From: Candidatus Mediterraneibacter faecavium
Lineage (GTDB): Bacteria; Bacillota; Clostridia; Lachnospirales; Lachnospiraceae
Reading direction: 5' to 3'
Assembly: GCA_019119995.1 (NCBI GenBank)
Contig: DWVY01000062.1
Coordinates: 1 to 54,522 of the forward strand
Length of the DNA stretch: 54,522 bases
Both the position numbers and the translations under genes were made by a program. Shown one piece after another: positions 33,419-42,715 of the stretch. The notes below the pieces were generated by a model. It saw only the letters and a list, made by a program, of their open reading frames with translations. It made no database searches and was not told where the DNA came from. Within the stretch, counting starts at the first letter, position 1. Each line of letters begins with the position of its first letter.

Positions 33419-36031
33419 ATGAAGCAATGGTATAGAAGGACCCTGACGAAAGTGATCGTCCTGCTGGTCGGCATTATAAGCGGCGCGGCATTTGTCACTT
33501 CACTGGGAGTAGCCGCCACATACGCAGGGACGATCGATCCCTCCCAGATCACGAGCCTGGTAAATGAGCCTTATGAGGATTCACAGGATTTTAACTCTGC
33601 GGTAGAGGGCGCTATGTATGAAACCTTTGGAATGTTCAGGGTGAAGGATGTAATGGAGACGGACGGAGCGTATGATCCGAACAAGGAAATCGACGTCATG
33701 TCCTACTCTGATCCCGGGCAGATCGGAAATACGGACAGCGCAAAGCTGATATACAGGCTGGAAGACCTGATCAAATGGAGCGAGGATTATAATTCATCCA
33801 GTGAAGACCTGTACAGTGAAAATGTCATTGTATGCAGGAATGCAGAGGGAAGCTATTATTACTATTATTTTGACGACTTCCTCGCGCTCTTTGAAAGCGG
33901 GCAGCTTACGGCCAAGTTCGACGATGAATATCAGACACAGGCACAATTTTTGAACGATCTCTCCAACAAAAATGCAGAAGCCGGCTATAATGGCGGTGTA
34001 AGGATCTTAGATCCGGATGGAAATGAACTGTATACAGACTGTTGGAATTTCGGCGCGGCACTGCGGGAGGAATATGCGCCCGTGGGCGGGGAAGATCTTC
34101 TTGAGATCGTGAACAATACACCGGAGCTGAATGGAAATCTGTCGGAGATCTACGACCATCTTGCCTTTGTACTGAGCGGTTTAGATGATGACTATATGAC
34201 TTACCAGTCAGGATGGGAGTATCTGGAAGAGGGAAATACGAATTTTACTTATCTCTATGTTGACCGTGAGAAAAAGCAGGTGCTTACGAATCGAGCGGAG
34301 TTCGCAGAATATGCGGATGCCCAAAAGCATATCAGGGAGATGAAGTCGGGCGGCTCCGTGAAATATATGATCGTCAATCCCAAACTGAAGGATTTTGAGA
34401 CAAATATGAATCTGACTGCATCCGGAGAATGGGATATGGTAAGGTCTTACGAATCCAGCCGGGATTCGGAGAATATCCTGGCTGTCTCGGTGGATACTTC
34501 ATATCCGATACAAGATCAGTTTTATGAGGGAAGAGCGAACTATAACCGGAATCTCCCGTTTTTGAGAGGGGCGTTGTTCCTGTTTGTAACAGGAGGCATA
34601 CTCTTCCTCGTATCGGCTGTGTGGCTTGCCATAACAGCGGGGAAAAAGCCGGGAGATGAAGAAGTTCATCTGACTGTATTCGACCGTTGGAAGACGGAAA
34701 TTTCAGCTGTGCTCGTGATCGGCCTGTGGGTGCTTGTTACATGCATCGTCATTGCCGGAGGAACTACATTTGGCGGTATCACTGATCTGTCGTCAGCGGC
34801 CGGGTATTATGCCGAAGCGTATGGGGCTGAAACAATCCCGGTGGTCTACTCCGCCCTCTTTACAACGGCTATAGATATGGTGGATCTGGCAGGACTGTTT
34901 TTCTACGGGCTGTTCACGTTCCTCTGCTTCTTTGCCGGATACGTGAGCCTTGTCCGCAGGATCAAGGCGAAGATCCTCTGGAAAGGCAGTCTGCTCTGTG
35001 CACTGATCAGGGCAGTCGGACAGGTGTGGAGATCACGGTCGGTTACCTTGAGAGGTGCAGCGGCAGTACTGGGATTTATGTTTCTCCAGTGGCTGGCGAT
35101 CCTCTTCCGTGATCTTCCGTTCCTGGTGCTGGCGCTGGCGGCGGATGCGGCAGCCATATGGGCGGTTATGTGCGGCGCGGTTGCAAAGAACAGGATCAGA
35201 AAAGGGATCGAAGAGATCTCTGGCGGGAATCTGGAGTATCGTATCGACCTGAAATGGCTGCGCGGAGAGGAGCGGGACATCGCGGAGAAGATCAATAATA
35301 TCGGAAGCGGGCTTAATAAGGCCGTTGACGAGGCGATGAGAAATGAACGCCTGAAAACAGATCTCATCACAAATGTATCCCATGATATCAAGACGCCGCT
35401 GACTTCGATCATCAATTATGTGGATATCCTGAAGCGCTCTAATATTGCCGATGAAAAGATCCGGGGCTATCTTGATATCCTTGAATCAAAAGCCCAGCGG
35501 CTCAAGACACTGACGGAAGACGTGGTGGAGGCGTCCAAGGTAAGCAGCGGCAATATCACACTGGAATATATGGATATGGATCTGAGGGAACTGGTGCAGC
35601 AGACAGAAGGAGAGATGGCTGAAAAATTTGCCGCGCGCAATCTGACCATGGTGCTCAATCTCCCGGAGGAACCGGCGGTCATCCATGTAGACGGCAGGAG
35701 GATGTGGCGTGTGCTCGAGAACATTTTCGGAAATGCGGCAAAATACGCGATGCCTGGCACAAGGGTTTACGCGGATCTTATATTGACGGAGGATAAGGTG
35801 AACTTCTCTTTGAAAAATGTATCTGAGCAGCAGCTTAATATTTCAGCCGATGAACTGACAGAACGCTTTATCAGAGGCGATATTTCAAGGAGCACGGAAG
35901 GCAGCGGCCTGGGCCTGTCTATCGCAAAGAGCCTCACTGTGATGCAGGGCGGGCAGTTCGATCTGTATCTGGACGGAGACCTGTTCCGGGTAAATATACA
36001 GTTCGACAGAGTCCGGGGCAGGAACATATAA
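33419..36031 (+). CDS. Large membrane sensor histidine kinase
   Basis: An 870-residue kinase. A first membrane helix (about 12-38) is followed by an extracellular sensor of about 330 residues with no domain I recognise, then about five more helices (around 380-590). The HisKA helix pair carries the phospho-acceptor His655 (NVSHDIKTPLTSI), and the ATPase domain has the N-box NIFGNAAKYA and G-box EGSGLGLSIAKS. The many helices before the kinase core are more than in simple two-helix sensors and may sense membrane or antibiotic stress, as in VanS-like systems. Its partner regulator is directly upstream. The signal is unknown. Confidence 0.93.
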   Translation: MKQWYRRTLTKVIVLLVGIISGAAFVTSLGVAATYAGTIDPSQITSLVNEPYEDSQDFNSAVEGAMYETFGMFRVKDVMETDGAYDPNKEIDVMSYSDPGQIGNTDSAKLIYRLEDLIKWSEDYNSSSEDLYSENVIVCRNAEGSYYYYYFDDFLALFESGQLTAKFDDEYQTQAQFLNDLSNKNAEAGYNGGVRILDPDGNELYTDCWNFGAALREEYAPVGGEDLLEIVNNTPELNGNLSEIYDHLAFVLSGLDDDYMTYQSGWEYLEEGNTNFTYLYVDREKKQVLTNRAEFAEYADAQKHIREMKSGGSVKYMIVNPKLKDFETNMNLTASGEWDMVRSYESSRDSENILAVSVDTSYPIQDQFYEGRANYNRNLPFLRGALFLFVTGGILFLVSAVWLAITAGKKPGDEEVHLTVFDRWKTEISAVLVIGLWVLVTCIVIAGGTTFGGITDLSSAAGYYAEAYGAETIPVVYSALFTTAIDMVDLAGLFFYGLFTFLCFFAGYVSLVRRIKAKILWKGSLLCALIRAVGQVWRSRSVTLRGAAAVLGFMFLQWLAILFRDLPFLVLALAADAAAIWAVMCGAVAKNRIRKGIEEISGGNLEYRIDLKWLRGEERDIAEKINNIGSGLNKAVDEAMRNERLKTDLITNVSHDIKTPLTSIINYVDILKRSNIADEKIRGYLDILESKAQRLKTLTEDVVEASKVSSGNITLEYMDMDLRELVQQTEGEMAEKFAARNLTMVLNLPEEPAVIHVDGRRMWRVLENIFGNAAKYAMPGTRVYADLILTEDKVNFSLKNVSEQQLNISADELTERFIRGDISRSTEGSGLGLSIAKSLTVMQGGQFDLYLDGDLFRVNIQFDRVRGRNI

Positions 36032-36054
36032 GAAATTGCAAGAAATCGCAGGAA

Positions 36055-36080
36055 GAAACGTCCGGGAAACCGGGCGTTTC
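36055..36080 (+). terminator. Hairpin with GAAA loop after the histidine kinase gene
   Basis: GAAACGTCCGG (36055-36065) pairs with CCGGGCGTTTC (36070-36080) around GAAA, with one T-G pair. There is no T-run, so it is a weak terminator or an mRNA-stabilising end. Confidence 0.5.
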
Positions 36081-36244
36081 CTGATTGTTGGGGGATGAGC
36101 GGACTTTTCTTGATGTTTGGCGGTTGCAAAAGTCATCTTCAGGTGATACGATGAAATCAGTTTATCTGACCTGCCGAAAAAGGTCAGATCTTGTAAGAAA
36201 ACAGATGCCAAAAGAAAAAGAGAAGAGTTGAGAGGTGGCCAGAG

Positions 36245-37531
36245 ATGAACAAGGGGGAAGAGCAAAGAGGAAGAAACCGTCAGTCCGGCAGCCGTCCTGA
36301 TCCTGCACGGGAGAGGCAGACACGGGATCAGAGACGGCAGAGCTCCGGAGGAGCGGAAACACCGCGCAGGACGGTAAGCCGTGAAGAGCGGATGCGCCGC
36401 AAACGCGAGCGCCTGAAGAGGAGAAGGCGGATCGCCATAGCGATATTATGTGGAATGGTTCTGCTGCTGATATTGATCATTGCGGGAATCGTTGCTCTGG
36501 TGAGACATTTTGTAGGCGGCAGCGACGGCAGTGACAAGGGTCAGGGGCAGACGTCGGATCTGACGATCGAGCAGACAGGAGAAGGGCAGACGGACGCAGA
36601 GCAGCAGGAGGAGAAGGAGACAGAGCCGGTCTCCATCACGATCAGCGCAGCCGGGGACTGCACGCTCGGAACGGACGAGTATTTTGACCCGAGTACAAGC
36701 CTGAATGCCTACTATGACAGCAACGGCCCGGCATATTTCTTCCAGAACGTGAAATCGATTTTCGAGGCGGACGATCTGACGATCGTCAATATGGAGGGAA
36801 CTCTGACGGAAGAGACGTCCCGTCAGGATAAGACCTATGCGTTCAAGGGACCGGCTGAGTACACTCAGATCCTGACAGAGGGCGGTGTGGAAGCGGCAAA
36901 CCTTGCCAACAACCACAGTCATGATTACGGCGACCAGAGTTATACGGATACGATCGCGGCTCTTGATGCGGCCGGCATCACGAACTTTGGCTATGACAGG
37001 ACTGCGGTCATGGATGTGAACGGCGTGAAGGTCGGCCTGGTCGGTACGTATGAACTGGCGGACGGCATGGGCTGCGAGGATGAGATGATCGCGAATATCA
37101 AGGCAGTGGAAGAGCAGGGGGCTCAGATCGTCATCGTGAGCTTCCACTGGGGTCTTGAGAAAGAAAATTACCCGACAGAGAACCAGGTGAACCTCGCGCA
37201 CTCTGCAATCGATAACGGCGCGGATCTTGTGCTCGGACATCATCCGCATGTACTCGAAGGGATCGAGGTATATAACGGTAAGAATATCGTGTACAGCCTC
37301 GGCAACTTCTGCTTCGGCGGCAACAGCAACCCGTCGGATAAGGACACTATGATTTTCCAGCAGACATTCACCGTGCAGAACGGCGAGCTAGTAGAAGACA
37401 ACGTGACGAACATTATTCCGTGTTCAGTCTCGTCGGACCCTTCATATAACAATTATCAGCCGACCCCGTTGGAGGGCGATGAAGCCGAGCGGGTGAAGGG
37501 CAGGATCGAAGAGTACAGCAGCGGATTCTGA
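36245..37531 (+). CDS. CapA-like metallophosphatase-fold protein, membrane-anchored
   Basis: A 428-residue protein of the CapA/PgsA (poly-gamma-glutamate biosynthesis-related) family. A long basic, cytoplasmic N-terminus (1-63) leads to one membrane helix (64-88) and an acidic Gln/Glu-rich linker (90-128). The extracellular CapA domain follows with the metal-site motifs AAGDCTLGTDE, NMEGTL, NLANNHSHDYG, SFHWG and GHHPHVLEGIE. No pgsB or pgsC synthase genes are nearby, so capsule synthesis is doubtful; many stand-alone CapA proteins have no proven function. It follows the two-component genes and could be their target. The start codon has a weak GAGGTGGCCAGAG upstream. Confidence 0.88.
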   Translation: MNKGEEQRGRNRQSGSRPDPARERQTRDQRRQSSGGAETPRRTVSREERMRRKRERLKRRRRIAIAILCGMVLLLILIIAGIVALVRHFVGGSDGSDKGQGQTSDLTIEQTGEGQTDAEQQEEKETEPVSITISAAGDCTLGTDEYFDPSTSLNAYYDSNGPAYFFQNVKSIFEADDLTIVNMEGTLTEETSRQDKTYAFKGPAEYTQILTEGGVEAANLANNHSHDYGDQSYTDTIAALDAAGITNFGYDRTAVMDVNGVKVGLVGTYELADGMGCEDEMIANIKAVEEQGAQIVIVSFHWGLEKENYPTENQVNLAHSAIDNGADLVLGHHPHVLEGIEVYNGKNIVYSLGNFCFGGNSNPSDKDTMIFQQTFTVQNGELVEDNVTNIIPCSVSSDPSYNNYQPTPLEGDEAERVKGRIEEYSSGF

Positions 37532-37620
37532 CAGGAGATAGTAATTCGGCAATCTGAGCAGCAGCGGCCGGATCGATCTGCGAAGAAACTGCTCAAAGAA
37601 ACTGCTCTTTAAGAAATTGC

Positions 37621-37649
37621 TTGAATTTGTAATTGTTTTATGCTACGAT
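37621..37649 (+). promoter_or_regulatory. Promoter upstream of the RNA or leader before the polyamine operon
   Basis: TTGAAT (37621-37626), 17-base spacer, TACGAT (37644-37649). Confidence 0.55.
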
Positions 37650-37655
37650 ACCTCA

Positions 37656-37965
37656 TGTATGGAAAGCAGATATATGGTACGTTCTCCATGCAAATATTTT
37701 ACGCGGCGTTACGCTGCATTATTGATTGAGTTAGGAGCTCAAATTTTATAAGTTGGTTACTTTATAACCGCGGTGTGCACGAAACGCATACACAACTTGT
37801 GAAACGGTCAATAAGAGTAGTAAAAGTAAAAATATTTGCTATATAGACTCTACGTCCAATATCTGTTATATCTGTAAATCAGACGAGCCCTCTTGCATAA
37901 GAAGGGCGGGATCATAACGCGATATCACACAGGCTGGGTGCAACGTGCATCCGGCCTTCTTTGTT
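37656..37965 (+). ncRNA. Candidate structured RNA or leader, about 310 bases
   Basis: The stretch between a promoter and a strong terminator has no gene but several hairpins: TGTATGGA (37656-37663) with TCCATGCA (37685-37692), GCGGCG-TTA-CGCTGC (about 37703-37717), a GTGTGC/GCATAC pair near 37775-37795 and a GCCCT..AGGGC stem near 37888-37908. It ends in the terminator at 37932-37965. It could be a free small RNA or a riboswitch/attenuator that controls the decarboxylase gene 120 bases further on. It does not show the marks of RNase P RNA, tmRNA or SRP RNA. Confidence 0.45.
37932..37965 (+). terminator. Terminator ahead of the polyamine operon
   Basis: GGCTGGGTGCA (37932-37942) and TGCATCCGGCC (37946-37956) pair completely, counting two wobble pairs on the plus strand, followed by TTCTTTGTT. 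It lies upstream of, not after, the decarboxylase gene. Confidence 0.82.
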
Positions 37966-38086
37966 GCAATAGTTCAGCTATCTGATGTGCGGCTTTGCGA
38001 ATGGCGCGTGCTGAACGTTACTTTTTCAGCAATATGGCAGTTGGATGCACACGCCGCAATCATACATGGCGGAGGTTAGATTTAAG

Positions 38087-39541
38087 ATGGAGAGATCATT
38101 ACAGAAGAGAGCGCCGATCTATGAGGCGCTTGAACGTTTCCGGCGCAACAGGGTCGTGCCCTTTGATGTGCCGGGGCATAAGCACGGAAGGGGCAATCCA
38201 GAGCTGGTGCAGCTTCTCGGGGAACGGTGCGTCAGCATCGACGTGAATTCCATGAAGCCCCTTGACAATCTGTGCCACCCGGTATCTGTCATCAAGGAGG
38301 CGGAAGAACTGGCGGCGGACGCATTCGGAGCGGAACACGCATTCCTGATGGTGGGCGGAACGACTTCGGCCGTCCAGACCATGATCCTGTCCTGCTGCAA
38401 GAAAGGGGACAAGATCATTCTTCCGAGAAATGTGCACCGCAGCGCGATCAATGCAATGGTGCTCTGCGGGGCGAAGCCGATCTATGTCAATCCGGACGTG
38501 GATCAGAGACTGGGAATCTCTCTGGGGATGAAGCGCGCGGATGTGGAGCGGGCGATCGAGGAGAATCCGGATGCGGTGGCGGTGTTTGTCAACAACCCGA
38601 CATATTACGGCGTCTGTTCCGACCTGAAGGCGATTGTGAAGATGGCGCACGAAAAAGGGATGAAAGTTCTGGCTGATGAGGCACACGGGACACATTTTTA
38701 TTTCGGAGAAAATCTTCCTGTTTCTGCAATGGAGGCGGGAGCGGATATCGCGTCTGTGAGTATGCATAAATCGGGCGGAAGTCTGACGCAGAGTTCTTTC
38801 CTGCTGATCGGAAAGGAAATGCATCCGGGATACATCCGGCAGATCATCAACCTGACGCAGACGACCAGCGGTTCCTATCTGCTGCTGTCCAGTCTGGATA
38901 TCTCCCGTAGAAATCTTGCCCTGCGGGGAGAGGAATCGTTTAAGATGGTGACGGAGCTGGCGGAGTATGCCAGAGGGGAGATCAACCAGATCGGCGACTA
39001 CTATGCGTTCGGCAGGGAGATGGTAAACGGGGACAGTATCTTTGACTTCGACCCGACGAAGCTGTCCATCCATACGCTGGATATCGGACTTGCCGGGATC
39101 GAGGTCTATGACATCTTAAGAGATGAGTACGATATCCAGATCGAGTTCGGTGATCTGGGCAATATCCTCGCCTACCTGTCCATCGGCGACCGGAAGCGTG
39201 AGGTAGAGCGTCTGGTTACGGCTCTTGCGGATCTGAAGCGCAGATATAAGAAAGACAAGACCGGAATGCTCTCCCAGGAATATATCGCGCCGAAGGTTGT
39301 CATGACGCCGCAGGATTCGTTCTATGCGGAGAAGGAATCCCTGCCGCTTAGAGAGACCAGGGGGAGGATCTGTTCCGAGTTCGTCATGTGCTATCCGCCG
39401 GGGATACCGGTGCTCGCGCCGGGGGAGGAGATCACGGACGAGATCATAGATTACATTGTCTACGCGAAAGAAAAAGGCTGCTCCATGACCGGACCGGAAG
39501 ATGAGAAGATCGAGCGGCTGAACGTGCTGACGCAGAGATGA
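38087..39541 (+). CDS. Orn/Lys/Arg decarboxylase (PLP, probably arginine decarboxylase)
   Basis: A 484-residue fold-type I PLP enzyme. Seen are VPFDVPGHKHGRG, the substrate-binding DNLCHP region, GGTTSAVQTMI, DEAHGTHFYF, and the PLP-binding lysine in SMHKSGGSLTQSS. It is the shorter, wingless type found in Firmicutes (SpeA-like). With agmatinase two genes on, arginine to agmatine is the most likely reaction; lysine or ornithine cannot be excluded. I chose the ATG at 38087, which follows GGAGG by 11 bases and gives the usual start; the frame is open from 38045. The last codons lie inside a 37-bp tandem repeat that also supplies the stop codon. Confidence 0.9.
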   Translation: MERSLQKRAPIYEALERFRRNRVVPFDVPGHKHGRGNPELVQLLGERCVSIDVNSMKPLDNLCHPVSVIKEAEELAADAFGAEHAFLMVGGTTSAVQTMILSCCKKGDKIILPRNVHRSAINAMVLCGAKPIYVNPDVDQRLGISLGMKRADVERAIEENPDAVAVFVNNPTYYGVCSDLKAIVKMAHEKGMKVLADEAHGTHFYFGENLPVSAMEAGADIASVSMHKSGGSLTQSSFLLIGKEMHPGYIRQIINLTQTTSGSYLLLSSLDISRRNLALRGEESFKMVTELAEYARGEINQIGDYYAFGREMVNGDSIFDFDPTKLSIHTLDIGLAGIEVYDILRDEYDIQIEFGDLGNILAYLSIGDRKREVERLVTALADLKRRYKKDKTGMLSQEYIAPKVVMTPQDSFYAEKESLPLRETRGRICSEFVMCYPPGIPVLAPGEEITDEIIDYIVYAKEKGCSMTGPEDEKIERLNVLTQR

Positions 39542-39610
39542 AAAGATCGAGCGGCTGAACGTGCCGGCGCAGAGATGAAAAGGGCGAACGGCTGAACGTG
39601 CCGGCGCAGA
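39500..39610 (+). repeat. 37-bp tandem repeat, three copies, across the decarboxylase stop codon
   Basis: Units at 39500-39536, 39537-39573 and 39574-39610 share GATGA-AAG, CGGCTGAACGTGC and CGCAGA with few differences. Since 37 is not a multiple of 3, the second copy is read in another frame, which creates the stop TGA at 39539-39541. Copies two and three are non-coding. A change in copy number would not alter the protein, because the stop is already in unit two. Confidence 0.88.
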
Positions 39611-39675
39611 GATAAAGACAGACAGAGACGTGCAGGATCGTTCATGATCCATATGAGAAAGGAGTGAGTGACTGT

Positions 39676-40530
39676 ATGGAAATGTGGTTTTCGGATATAC
39701 ATACGGACGGCGTGAAGCTGTCCATCCGCATCGAAGAGCAGCTTTTCAGCGCCCAGAGCGATATCCAGAGGATCGACGTCCTTGAGTCGAAGGACTTCGG
39801 GAAGATCCTTGTCGTGGACGGGGATCTGATGCTGACCGAGCGGGATGAATTTATCTACCATGAGATGATCACCCATGTGCCGATGGCGGTGCATCCGGAT
39901 GTGAAGCGTGTGCTCGTGGTAGGAGGAGGCGACGGCGGAGTCGTCAGAGAACTGATCAAGTATGACACGATAGAAACAATCGACGTGGTGGAGCCGGACC
40001 CGCTGCTTGTGGAAGTGTGCCGGAAATATATTCCGGAGATTGCCAACAGCCTGACTGACGAGAGGGTAGAGATATTTAATGAAGACGGCCTCAGATTTAT
40101 CCGGTCGAAGAGCGATGCCTACGACCTGATCATCATTGACTCCCCGAACCCGTTCGGAGCGGGAGAGGGGCTGTTTACGAAGGAGTTCTACGGCAACTGC
40201 TATAATGCGCTCCATGAGGACGGCGTTATGATCAATCAGAATGAGAGCCCGTTTTATACGGAAGAAGCGTTCCAGTGCCAGCGGATGCACAAGAGGATAC
40301 TGGAGACATTCCCGATCTGCAGGGTGTATCAGGCGCACATTCCGTCTTATCCGTCGGGGCACTGGCTGTTCGGATTTGCGTCGAAGAAATATCATCCGCT
40401 GGATGATCTGGACAAGGTGGGCTGGAAACTGAAAGGCATCCATACGAGATATTACGAGCCTAGGCTCCATGCCGGAGTGTTCGCGCTTCCGGCTTATGTA
40501 GAAGCGCTGCTGGAGGATGTGGAGAGATGA
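39676..40530 (+). CDS. speE: Spermidine synthase-like aminopropyltransferase
   Basis: A 284-residue protein of the SpeE family. The SAM-type fold carries VLVVGGGDGGVVRE, IDVVEPDPLLVEV, EDGLRFI and IIDSPNPFGAGEGLFTKEFY (the catalytic Asp region with the PFGA loop). Classical SpeE moves an aminopropyl group from decarboxylated SAM to putrescine. The AdoMet decarboxylase SpeD that makes the donor is not in this window, while a carboxyspermidine pathway is encoded downstream. ATG 39676 is chosen with AAAGGAG about 11 bases upstream; GTG 39664 sits too close to that site. It overlaps speB by ATGA. Confidence 0.9.
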   Translation: MEMWFSDIHTDGVKLSIRIEEQLFSAQSDIQRIDVLESKDFGKILVVDGDLMLTERDEFIYHEMITHVPMAVHPDVKRVLVVGGGDGGVVRELIKYDTIETIDVVEPDPLLVEVCRKYIPEIANSLTDERVEIFNEDGLRFIRSKSDAYDLIIIDSPNPFGAGEGLFTKEFYGNCYNALHEDGVMINQNESPFYTEEAFQCQRMHKRILETFPICRVYQAHIPSYPSGHWLFGFASKKYHPLDDLDKVGWKLKGIHTRYYEPRLHAGVFALPAYVEALLEDVER

Positions 40531-41432
40531 TGCGGAAGAATATAGTGAATTTTATCGGATGCGATGCAGAGTATGAGGAGGCGCGCGTCGTGATCTTCGG
40601 GGCGCCCTTCGACTCGACGACGTCATTCCGCCCGGGGACGCGTTTCGCGGGACAGGCGGTGAGAAATGATTCCTACGGACTGGAGATCTACAGCCCGTAT
40701 CAGGACAGGGAACTGCCGGAAAATGTCGTGTATGACTGCGGCGACCTTGAGCTGGCGATCGGCAGTTCATCCAAAGTGCTGGGACAGATCGAGGAATGTG
40801 CGCGGGATATCTTAAGAGACGGGAAACTGCCGTTTATGATCGGCGGAGAGCATCTTGTGACGCTTGGGAGCGTGCGTGCCGCGGCGGAGAGATATCCGGA
40901 TCTGCATATCATCCATTTCGACGCGCACACAGATCTGCGGCAGGACTATCTGGGTGTGGAACTCTCCCACGCCTGCGTGATCCGCAGATGCTGGGAGGTG
41001 CTTGCAGCAAATGAAGAAGCCGCAGGAGAGACAGCGGACGGGCGGATCCATCAGTTCGGCATCCGCTCGGGCGAGCGGGAAGAGTTTGAATGGGCGAGAG
41101 CAGGGCATACGGATTTCCACCCGTTTACACTGGACGGACTGGATGAGGCGCTGGAACAGATCGGCGATGCGCCGGTGTATTTTACGGTGGATCTGGATGT
41201 GATGGATCCGTCTGTATTTCCGGGGACGGGGACGCCGGAGCCGGGCGGCATTGATTTCCTCACCGCCATGCGCGGCGTGACGAAGGTGTGCGAGAGAGTG
41301 AATCTGATCGGATGTGACGTAAACGAACTGTGTCCGCCCTGCGATCCGACGGGAGCGTCTACAGCTGCGGCATGTAAGATCATCCGGGAGATGCTCATCG
41401 CGGTCACGAACCGGCAGATACACGCGAGATAA
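40527..41432 (+). CDS. speB: Agmatinase (arginase/ureohydrolase family)
   Basis: A 301-residue binuclear manganese enzyme that hydrolyses agmatine to putrescine and urea. Metal ligands are in GGEHLVTLG, HFDAHTDLR and TVDLDVMDPSVFPGTGTPEPGG; all expected His and Asp residues are present. It overlaps speE by 4 bases (ATGA), so it is translationally coupled. Combined with the upstream decarboxylase this gives arginine to agmatine to putrescine. Confidence 0.94.
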   Translation: MMRKNIVNFIGCDAEYEEARVVIFGAPFDSTTSFRPGTRFAGQAVRNDSYGLEIYSPYQDRELPENVVYDCGDLELAIGSSSKVLGQIEECARDILRDGKLPFMIGGEHLVTLGSVRAAAERYPDLHIIHFDAHTDLRQDYLGVELSHACVIRRCWEVLAANEEAAGETADGRIHQFGIRSGEREEFEWARAGHTDFHPFTLDGLDEALEQIGDAPVYFTVDLDVMDPSVFPGTGTPEPGGIDFLTAMRGVTKVCERVNLIGCDVNELCPPCDPTGASTAAACKIIREMLIAVTNRQIHAR

Positions 41433-41457
41433 TGACTGATGAGAAAGGAGAAATATC

Positions 41458-42660
41458 ATGGGTAAAGTAATGGTGATCGGCTGCGGAGGCGTGGCCAGTG
41501 TGGCGATTCATAAGATATGTCAGAACAGCGAGGTGTTCTCGGAGTTGTGCATCGCCAGCAGGACAGTGTCAAAGTGCGACGCGCTCAAAGAGAAGCTGCA
41601 GGGGACGACGAAGACAAAGATTACAACCGCTCAGGTGGACGCGGACAATGTGGAGGAACTGACCGCCCTGATCAAAAAGGAGCAGCCGGAGGTGGTGCTG
41701 AATCTGGCGCTCCCGTATCAGGATCTGAGGATCATGGACGCGTGTCTGGCAGCAGGCGTACACTATATCGACACGGCGAACTACGAGCCGGAGGACACGG
41801 CGAAGTTTGAGTATAAATGGCAGTGGGCTTACCGGGAGAAATATGAGAAAGCAGGGCTTACGGCTCTTCTCGGAAGCGGATTTGACCCGGGAGTTACAAG
41901 TGTGTTCTCTGCCTATGCGTTGAAACATTATTTTGACGAAATAAACTATATTGATATCTTAGACTGCAATGCAGGCGACCACGGCTATCCGTTTGCCACG
42001 AATTTCAATCCGGAGATCAACATCCGCGAGGTGTCTGCGAAAGGCTCCTACTGGGAGGACGGACACTGGGTCGAGACAGAGCCGATGGAGATCAAGCGTG
42101 TATACAATTTCCCGGAGATCGGGGAGAAGGATATGTATCTGCTCCACCACGAAGAAATCGAATCACTGGCGCTCAATATTCCGGGAATTAAGAGGATCCG
42201 TTTCTTTATGACATTCGGGGAGAGTTACCTGACACATCTGCGCTGTCTGGAAGATGTGGGGATGACATCGATCGAGCCGATCATGTATGAGGGGAAAGAG
42301 ATCGTGCCGCTGCAGTTTTTGAAGGCGGTACTGCCGGATCCGTCATCGCTCGGCCCGAGGACGAAAGGAAAGACGAATATCGGGTGCATTTTCATCGGAA
42401 AGAAAGACGGACAGGAGAAGAAACTGTACATCTACAATACATGCGACCATCAGGAGTGCTATAAAGAGGTGGGCTCTCAGGCGGTTGCGTACACGACAGG
42501 CGTGCCGGCGATGATCGGCGCCATGATGGTGATGACCGGCACATGGAAGAAACCGGGCGTCTACAATATGGAAGAGTTTGATCCGGATCCGTTCATGGAC
42601 GCCCTGAATAAATGGGGACTGCCGTGGAAGATCAGTGAAGATCCGGAACTGGTGGACTAA
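41458..42660 (+). CDS. Carboxynorspermidine/carboxyspermidine dehydrogenase
   Basis: A 400-residue saccharopine dehydrogenase-like enzyme. The N-terminal NADPH-binding site is VMVIGCGGVASVAIHK, with SRTVSKCD after the second strand; VVLNLALPYQDLRIMDACLAAGVHYIDTANYEP and GSGFDPGVTSVF are family signatures. In bacteria it condenses aspartate semialdehyde with putrescine (or diaminopropane) and reduces the product to carboxyspermidine (or carboxynorspermidine). AGAAAGGAG ribosome binding site. The decarboxylase for its product follows after 55 bases. Confidence 0.92.
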   Translation: MGKVMVIGCGGVASVAIHKICQNSEVFSELCIASRTVSKCDALKEKLQGTTKTKITTAQVDADNVEELTALIKKEQPEVVLNLALPYQDLRIMDACLAAGVHYIDTANYEPEDTAKFEYKWQWAYREKYEKAGLTALLGSGFDPGVTSVFSAYALKHYFDEINYIDILDCNAGDHGYPFATNFNPEINIREVSAKGSYWEDGHWVETEPMEIKRVYNFPEIGEKDMYLLHHEEIESLALNIPGIKRIRFFMTFGESYLTHLRCLEDVGMTSIEPIMYEGKEIVPLQFLKAVLPDPSSLGPRTKGKTNIGCIFIGKKDGQEKKLYIYNTCDHQECYKEVGSQAVAYTTGVPAMIGAMMVMTGTWKKPGVYNMEEFDPDPFMDALNKWGLPWKISEDPELVD

Positions 42661-42715
42661 AAGTTTGAAAAGGATCATGCAGAGAGGTAGACAAGCAGGA
42701 AGACAGGGGCAGGAT

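Noticed and set aside
37656-37965. RNase P RNA, tmRNA or SRP RNA
   Set aside because: None of the conserved core sequences of these RNAs was found in the stretch.
39500-39610. CRISPR array
   Set aside because: The units are directly adjacent with no spacers and no cas genes are near; it is a simple tandem repeat.
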